Shown piece after piece: positions 57,114 to 64,000 of a stretch of 64,000 nt of DNA; positions within the stretch are counted from its first letter, which is position 1, and each line of letters begins with the position of its first letter. Source of the DNA: Protaetia brevitarsis (lineage: Eukaryota; Arthropoda; Insecta; Coleoptera; Scarabaeidae); assembly GCA_004143645.1 (NCBI GenBank), contig RXPK01000318.1:959742-1023741 (forward strand), read 5' to 3'. The translations under genes and the position numbers were made by a program. Under the pieces are notes generated by a model. That model had not been told where the DNA came from. It worked only from the letters and a program-made list of their open reading frames with translations, and did no database searches.

Positions 57114-57940
57114 TTATGAATGGGCCCCTTTCCTCTCTGTCAATAACACAAAAAAATCAAAATATTTAAGGTACTTACAATTACAAAAATTTTTCTCGTC
57201 GCACTTTTTCTCAGCAAAAATAGTAACTAGTTCATCAATGTCTATCATTTGTGCTTTTTCATTTTTAATTGAAATAATAGCAAGCCCACTAAGTCTTTCT
57301 TGTCCCACTCTGTTTCTTAAATAGTTTCTTCATTAATTTTAATTTAAAAAACAATATTTCCGTAGATGCTGCTGTCACAGAAAGAGTCAGAAATAACAAG
57401 AATATTATAACTACTTTTGGAAAAATTAAAACATTATTTTCAACAGTTAATTAATGAGAAGGAATGTACTTGGTATTGAACACAGGCACGGAAAGATAGA
57501 AGCTGAGAAGGAAATGCAAACGAAATATCCTTTGAATATTGGTTAATCAAAATTTCTGACTTTTGATAAAATGATGTTCAGCATCAGCCAGCCTGTCATC
57601 TTCACACAATCCGGCAAAGAATTGTTTTTCTTTTTCTGAGACAAATAATGTACTGACTCCCCATTTAACAACGTTGTTTGTGCTTGACGCTGCATTTGAT
57701 TAAAATTATTTCGAAAATTTATTAGCGACGTCATAACATTTTCCAATTATTTTGCTGTTTAGTCAAGCTTCAGGAATTTCCAGATATTGATATCGAAACT
57801 CCGTTGAAAAGACGAATTCAAATTTTTATATTTATTTTCGTAAAAAATGCTTGATTTCTAGTGAAGACGAGGATCGAGCCCTCAGCGAGTGTGGGGCCTC
57901 GGTGCACCGCACCGGTTGCCCGGCGAAAGTACCACCCCTG
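57114..57940 (-). pseudogene. hAT (ZMYM1-like) transposase relic
   Basis: Minus-strand reading near 57340-57170 gives LINKI-type residues, then GQERLSGLAIISIKNEKAQ and DIDELVTIFAEKK. This matches the C-terminal dimerisation region of hAT transposases of the insect 'zinc finger MYM-type protein 1-like' group, where RLSxLAxxSIE is highly conserved. A second open piece at 57746-57543 has no clear motif. At 57940 the minus strand begins CAGGGGTGGTACTTTCGCCG, a hAT-type end. The DDE core is missing. The other end was not found. Confidence 0.65.
57870..57940 (-). repeat. hAT-type terminal region, GC-rich
   Basis: Starts CAGGGGTGG on the minus strand and continues with GCCGGGCAACCGG and GGGGCC-type words. 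The start resembles that of the MITE at 6770-6931 (CAGGGGCGG). Confidence 0.6.
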
Positions 57941-59019
57941 AACACAAGAAACTTGATAATTGAAAAAGGTATAGAAAAATACTTTCCAATTATTATTTTG
58001 AAATGTTAATTTTTTTTAGGGCATTTAATAATTATGTTTCTTGCACTACCGGTGTAACTTCATGACTAGTCTATCTTTGAGGCATGTTGTCGTTATTTCC
58101 CTATTACTGCAAAAATTTACTCCTAGAGGAGTTGCAAAATTAAAAACCGTGTATCTAAATCGAACAGCCAGCCAACGTCATAAAACTTACAGCAAACAAA
58201 GTAGAGCAAAGAAAATACTGGCTTTTGTATGCGTTTCCCTGCTTCCCCCTTAGCCAACATACTAATATCACAACTAATTTGACATATCATTCCACGTAGT
58301 ATATTTTTTTCTTATTTTTATATTTCATCTGGAGTTTGGATCATTTTTTTGCTATGTGCATATTCTAAAAATAAATGCAATTTAATTTTTTGCACCAGTT
58401 AATATAATAAGTCGCAAAAGCATGCAAAATTATCATATACTAATATATTATAGCATATTCACATACTATTTGTTTTAACCTGCAGCTGCTCTCATTTCAG
58501 AATAATGAAAAACTATCCGTGATAGTAATTAAAGTATGGCATAAATCTTTTTTTAATATTTATTTTAAAGCGATAGTATATTAAGCTGTTTATGCTACTA
58601 TCTTTCAATATTTCAAAAAATATATTGGTTGGCCCTAAAATGCCGTATTTAATCTTTTTTTTTTTAATTGTATATAAATCAGCTTTAATAACACTGATTT
58701 TTCGTAATGACTGTAATAATTTGCTCGTACACATTTTCATGCTAATCCAAGAACAGTTAAAACATTATATTCTCGTAGTTAATCAGCACTACATAAATGG
58801 GGGGCGTTCAGGAATTTCCCAGCTCTCTCTAAGTAAGAATAAATACCAGGTATTTAAAAGATTATTTATATATATTAAGATTTAAGAACACAGTGAAACT
58901 ATACATATTGTAATTTCCATTTTATCCTTTAACACATCAGTAGGCATATCAATAGAAAGTTTAGCTGCTCAAAGATTTCGAACTCACGTAGTCCATCAAT
59001 TTTAATCTGAGGTTTCCCA
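57941..59019. other. AT-rich DNA, no gene seen
   Basis: The overlapping frames at 58041-58253, 58592-58885 and minus 58513-58740 have no motif. Confidence 0.45.
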
Positions 59020-59560
59020 TCAACGCCGAATCACGTAACCTGCCACTTGCATAACAAGAGGGGCCTTACTTAAATGTGAACAGACACTTAAAGGGCGTTG
59101 TCCTAAGTAAACAATCGCAATATCCTTAGTCCGTCAAGGTGAGTGTTGGTGGATTGGTGATCTTCGAAATTTCCGAATGTGTCCAAGTGAATTTTACGGC
59201 ATCGTCTATTGTTGATTTTGCTAGTAATTAATTATGTTGCGAATGGGAAAAGCTCAACTTCGTACCCGGCGTTGTTTGTATGCGAAAGTTTCGCATGCAT
59301 GTAATACGTACAGTATGCATGATATTGCTTAAATACATAAATGATGTTTACGGTCGCATCTGCATGTTTAAGCATGTCGGGGCGAACTAATTTCGTATTA
59401 ACCAGCGGGTTCATTAATGTAACAAGATAATCAAAGCCCGTTGGGGTCCACTCTAGGGCCAGTAGGAAGATATCATCGGATAAGTAATTTATAATTCAAG
59501 ATTAACGGAACGATATGGGGTTGGTAACCCTCTTATTAGCGAAATGTCGTTATTCGATGT
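59020..59560. promoter_or_regulatory. Candidate conserved regulatory block
   Basis: Mixed-composition, repeat-free sequence with no long open frame, containing CACTTAAAGGG (NK2-type core), AGTAATTAATTATG, ATGCATGATATTGC and GATAATC words. Texture and lack of coding sign resemble conserved non-coding DNA. This is inferred without alignment. Confidence 0.3.
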
Positions 59561-61689
59561 AATATGTACGTCGCATAATAATGAATAATAAAGGCATATA
59601 AGATGCTACTCACTTGTGAATTTCCTAGAAATATACATATTATTTTTATGTCAAGACTTATGTTTTAAATCTTCCTTAAGATAAATTTGAGTAAAGTTGT
59701 AAGAAACTCTAAAACCTAACAGCTAATGCATGAAACACTTTATGATTTTTTTATACCATAAAAACTCAATTATACAAATTGCTATGATTTTGAATGGTCC
59801 CTTCTTTACCTGACTTCGAATAGCTGGTCGCATCAATTTACCTTACATAAGCCTCAGTATAGCAGGTAGATTTCTCACATAATATGGAAGCTTAAATGCT
59901 GAAAGTGGTTTTAAATTTAACATTAAGCAGTTTGCCTCTCATGATTAAATCCGAAAGAATGCTTCTGTTCAGGTTTGCACACAACGACTATTTCATTTCG
60001 CTGGAATACAACCTTTTTCTACAGTTAATTAGACAGATAACAATAATTTTTTAAAGTCGTTATTTAAACGTTCTTTCATTCGTTTACGAATATTTTCCGA
60101 AACCCGAAGTAGATCGTTAATATTAGTTTTTTATACGATTTTGGTATCCAATAATGTCCTCAAGACGATATTGATCTATCTAGCACATAGGGGCAGCTGG
60201 TTATCGAGGTAAAATGACTGCTTCTCGAGGTTGTTTTAATTTCTGGAACGTGACGATTAAGATCAACGGTGATGGTGTTTCAATAATGAATGAAAAAGTC
60301 ACGAAGTCTAGAAGACGCACCACAAATTCATATTACATCCACTGATAGTTAAGATCTTCGGTATCTTGTAGGAATGTATCGGTAACAGGTTGATTGTATT
60401 TAAAATAGGTGCGCGTGTGTGGTTTATGACTTTTACGGAAATGTAAGAACTTTTAAAAATATGAAAGGAATGTTGATAGGAATTCAGTTGAATCGAAAGA
60501 AGTGTTTTAAGGAGAAATAACGGCGATGCACTTTATAAATACATGAGCGATACAATGTCGTTCCTTCAGTTAAGAAATAGTAACTTCAAGTAATTAGAAC
60601 AATTTGGAATGTGGAGACGATAATTTGAATTTTTAAAGAATATTTGATATCGTTTAAAGAGATTTGTAAACAAAAATGTTTGACATTCTTTTTATTTTTT
60701 AAATTAAATTAGAACAATTCCCGGAATTATTTGACAAGAATTAAACAATTTTTCACATATCAGAAATAATTTTAAAACATTGTTCGAGTTTAGTCAGTTA
60801 ATTAACGTTCAAATAATCAATTTGGTAAATTGCTTCAGTGCAGGAGCGGCAAATTAATCCCAATCGTTAATAATATATCTCACAGTTGGCGTAGTCTCGC
60901 AAGAACAGAAAAATTAAGTCTAAAAAAGTTGCAATACGTCTGTATGCTATGCACTGAGAGAACGACAATTGTTAAATTAAACAACAGGTTTTGTTAACAA
61001 AATATTGTTGAACTGATGAAAACCATAATTAATCTAACAAAAAAAAAACCTTAGTAAAGGCAATCATATTTATTTTGTTATTTCTGTTTTATTAATTTAA
61101 CCCACCCAACGAGTTTATATGAGCTTGAGTGTTACTCTACTCATTTAAGAAAGTGAGCGTTATTAAATGGATAAAGGATCAAAATTGCAGTTATTTAATG
61201 CAACGACGTTAAAGTCACTCTTGCAATTAGTCAAATTTAGTCCACCCGCTTTCCCACCTAGCTTCCAAACATTGTTATTTCAAATTCCCAATTTTCTACC
61301 CATGCATTAGTAAATACATTACATATACTGAAAAATTACCATAAGTATGGCAGTTCTTACATTTCACTACTGTAGCAACGTATATACAGGTGTCCCACCG
61401 ATCTGGATCATTAGAATTTTTCGAACTTTTAATAGGAATTTGATTTTGAAATTGCAAAGTACACGGAAAATTTTTTTATTAGGAATATATTAAGGTCAAA
61501 TATAATTTCATGTTAACCCTAACATACCAATTTTCTGAGGCAAATATAATTTTATATTAAACTTTTATGTTACCTAAACCACATGCTATATATGAAATTT
61601 GAATAACCGAAGACACTAAATATTTTATTAGAAAATAATTATTTGAATTAAATAAGTAACAACTTGCCACAACTATATTTATTTGAGTT
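59561..61689. other. AT-rich DNA, no gene seen
   Basis: No long frames. A weak direct repeat (CAAATATAATTT(C/T)AT(G/A)TTAA) occurs twice at 61497-61560. Confidence 0.5.
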
Positions 61690-62250
61690 TTGCTGTCACC
61701 ACGTGATTATTTTGCTATTCCTGATTGGCTAATGCGGCGGAGTAATAAAATAGTCCCCGAGATTTGCTACGCGCGCAAGCGCGGGCTAGCGTCAAGTAAG
61801 AGTTACGGACGTGTGAAAGGTCGTCGAAAAAGAGTCGAAAAGAAGTACGGCTATTGTAGTCCAGTTGGAACGCAAATATATTAAAAATACCGTGTAGGTT
61901 AACTCAAGGCCCCATCCGTATAAAGAATCCCAGCGAAGGAAGAAGGACCGAGCCTATAAGCAATCGGATGTTTCAGGATTGCAGTTTTAAACCACGTGGT
62001 GGGATATTTGAATTCCCCATCATTGTGATGATATCTGCGCCCGCTGGTGAAGTTAAAGTGTGGACGCCGTCGCTAGCTGAGTGATCCAACAGTCCAAGTG
62101 CCACCTGCAGTTAGGGATACCCCGACGAAGTAGCCGTTTTCGAGGCGATCACCGGACATAACCGCCACGTACGCCGACAGAGGATCAACTCGCCGAGACA
62201 ACACCCAGTGCAAAGAACCAACAGAAACTGCAAGTTTACCGCCTAGGTAT
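61690..62250. promoter_or_regulatory. GC-rich island, possible promoter, exon or LTR
   Basis: About 550 bases are clearly richer in GC and CpG than the flanks (CTACGCGCGCAAGCGCGGGC near 61767). An inverted CCAAT box (ATTGGCTAATG) lies near 61725. The island ends with GCCTAG|GTATAT, a possible donor at 62246. Short frames on both strands (61690-61884 and minus 62073-62330) are unrecognised. It may be a host promoter with a first exon, or the leader of an LTR element. Confidence 0.3.
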
Positions 62251-64000
62251 ATTATTTCTTTGTTTGTTATTAGATGTAACTTCAAAGCCATATTTCTCTT
62301 TGTCCTTTGTTTAGATTTCAATAATTTCAATAACTATATAACGTTTCAAGGGGGCCCCATTTACCTTATCTTTTATTATTGCTTTGTTTATTTTTCTCAT
62401 TATTAAGGAATATATTTTATGAGTCATTACGTTGCAAATTGTTTAAAAAAAAACTGTTGTTAAAGTGAAACCAATATCTTTCATTCATATCAGGTAGTCA
62501 CTGTGTTTGAATAGTTCACTCATAGCAATACATTTACTTGACATGAGCACATCGTTTACTTACCGCAAGTTCATATATTCTTTGGTTTACTACTTCAGTT
62601 TAATTATCATCAGTAACTTCATAAGTTACCGGTATGAAGCAGACCGTAAGTAACTTAGATCGCTTGTTGTTAGTATCAATGTTTAGGATCTCTTTTTTAT
62701 TAGTGCTAAGTGATCTATGTTTTGTCCCCTATCCAGCTGAACTTTTTACTTACGATAATTGTATTTTTATTTATGATTATTATTTTTTTTCTCAGTGTAT
62801 GACATACGCCTAAAACTTCAAAGTAAAATAATTTGATGCGCTAGAAACATCATTATAGGACCAAAGTATGTACCTATAGGTCCAAGGTATAACACGTTCC
62901 TCCCTGTACATACAGCAACACAAATTTTATTCAAATGCAATATATTATATACTAAAATTAAATAAATCACAGAACAAGTCACATAAAAGGATAATTGGAA
63001 TAAATGAATTTATTTCTAAATACCACAATTATTTTTATGTAATAATAAATAATAATTTTTCAGCTATAAATATGTAATACTTTTGGTCTACATAAAAATT
63101 CTATTTACTATAAATGTAATCTATATTAAAAGTGAAAACTATACATTCTTAATTTTCGTTAGAAAAAGTGTCATTTCAACAATATTTCATTTAACTATTA
63201 ATATATTATCTATTTAAAACAAAAACTATTTATTTTTTAAATCTAATAATTATTTTTGTTTTCGTAAATATATAAACTTAATATAGTTTTTTTATTTATG
63301 CTTAATATATTATAGCCCTATCCTCTATTTTAATAAAAAATATGTTGTGTTGCAATATATTTATATTTGATTTTACAATATATTTTTCTCTCTGTAGTCA
63401 ATGGCGACTATGATCTATTTGAGGAAAATATTTTCAGCCTTATAACAATTTTGGTATATAGGCTGTCAATATCTACTTTCAAATTTTAAACGGAATGGTA
63501 CAATCTTTAGTTCAATGTATTGCTCGTATCATTTTTCGTAAGTTTGTATTAATGCTTCTTATAGCTAATCGTTTTTGAGATATTCGCAATTTTGTCAAAA
63601 TTTTGACGTTTACACTCTTTCCAATGAAATTAATTATTTCATAGGCGATTAAGCGTTTTTCTTACTGCATACCTCGTAGTAGATGGCTTTACCTAATAAT
63701 AATGACCCGACTTTTGCATGAAGCAAAACATGTAAACTCTAGCATTAGTTAAGTGAGGATTCAAAGATTTCCAATTAGAACATATTTTGATTTAAAGCGG
63801 ACGCGGATTTCTCGAACACAGAAGCTATTTTTATACGATATACGCCATTGTTTATATAACAAGAAAAATAATGGTTTAGTCACACTTGTTTCATATGTTC
63901 TACTTGTTAACTGACAGGAAAGTGGAAACGATTATTTAGAAACATGAGTAAATTCAAGCCTATATCCCGTTCTTTTTGTGTAAATAACAAATCTTAGAGC
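62251..64000. other. AT-rich DNA to the window end
   Basis: Very AT-rich between 62940 and 63400. No gene, repeat family or splice-flanked frame was recognised. Confidence 0.5.

Overview
This window looks like AT-rich euchromatin from an arthropod, most likely an insect. No long intact gene can be read: the longest open frame is 148 codons and is not recognised. The recognisable content is relics of transposable elements of families common in insects (Tc1/mariner, hAT, Penelope-like, non-LTR retrotransposons with RNase H, Copia, a KRBA2/Ginger-type integrase gene), many small inverted-repeat elements (MITEs), two tRNA-derived SINE-like segments and a large foldback element. Spliceosomal signals and a spliced THAP reading frame confirm a eukaryote.

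Layout. 1-5.5 kb: a dead Tc1/mariner transposase (2110-3083), a MITE (4551-4905) and a two-exon THAP-domain fragment (5228-5541). 6.4-8.6 kb: two inverted copies (A, B) of an unnamed dispersed repeat flank a Penelope-like relic; a hAT-type MITE sits inside copy A. 10.3-10.9 kb: repeat-free DNA that resembles conserved regulatory sequence. 11.1-12.5 kb: the 3' part of a non-LTR retrotransposon (minus strand), interrupted by a 124-bp MITE at a TA. 13.3-16.9 kb: two MITEs around a decayed KRBA2-like integrase gene. 17-19.9 kb: a second inverted pair (C, D) of the unnamed repeat, enclosing a cysteine-rich coding relic. 21.7-22.7 kb: a non-LTR reverse transcriptase piece and two head-to-head Penelope-type ends. 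24.3-25.4 kb: a 1065-bp nonautonomous Tc1/mariner-type element. 29-31 kb: a textbook recursive-splice site on the minus strand and a candidate exon on the plus strand. 34.4-36.9 kb: a 2476-bp foldback element with a 9-bp target duplication. 39.5 kb: a 132-bp MITE with TAA duplication. 43.8-44.8 kb and 56.4-56.9 kb: Penelope-like 3' ends with hammerhead-ribozyme cores. 50.6 kb: another MITE. 53.7-54.3 kb: a Copia element deleted down to 630 bp. 55.4-56.0 kb: a second, different Tc1 relic. 57.1-57.9 kb: a hAT (ZMYM1-like) relic. The rest is unassigned AT-rich DNA.

Interpretation. There is no operon-like or pathway logic here; the parts are independent insertions of different ages, several nested. 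The recursive-splice signal, a few GC-richer islands and the conserved-looking blocks suggest that the window lies in a very long intron or the regulatory neighbourhood of a gene whose exons lie mostly outside. The most promising undescribed items are the foldback element with its GTTTGTAC-rich 142-bp repeats, the A/B and C/D inverted-arm family with its cysteine-rich relic, and the Penelope-type hammerhead copies. All family names come from reading motifs by eye; no database search was possible.
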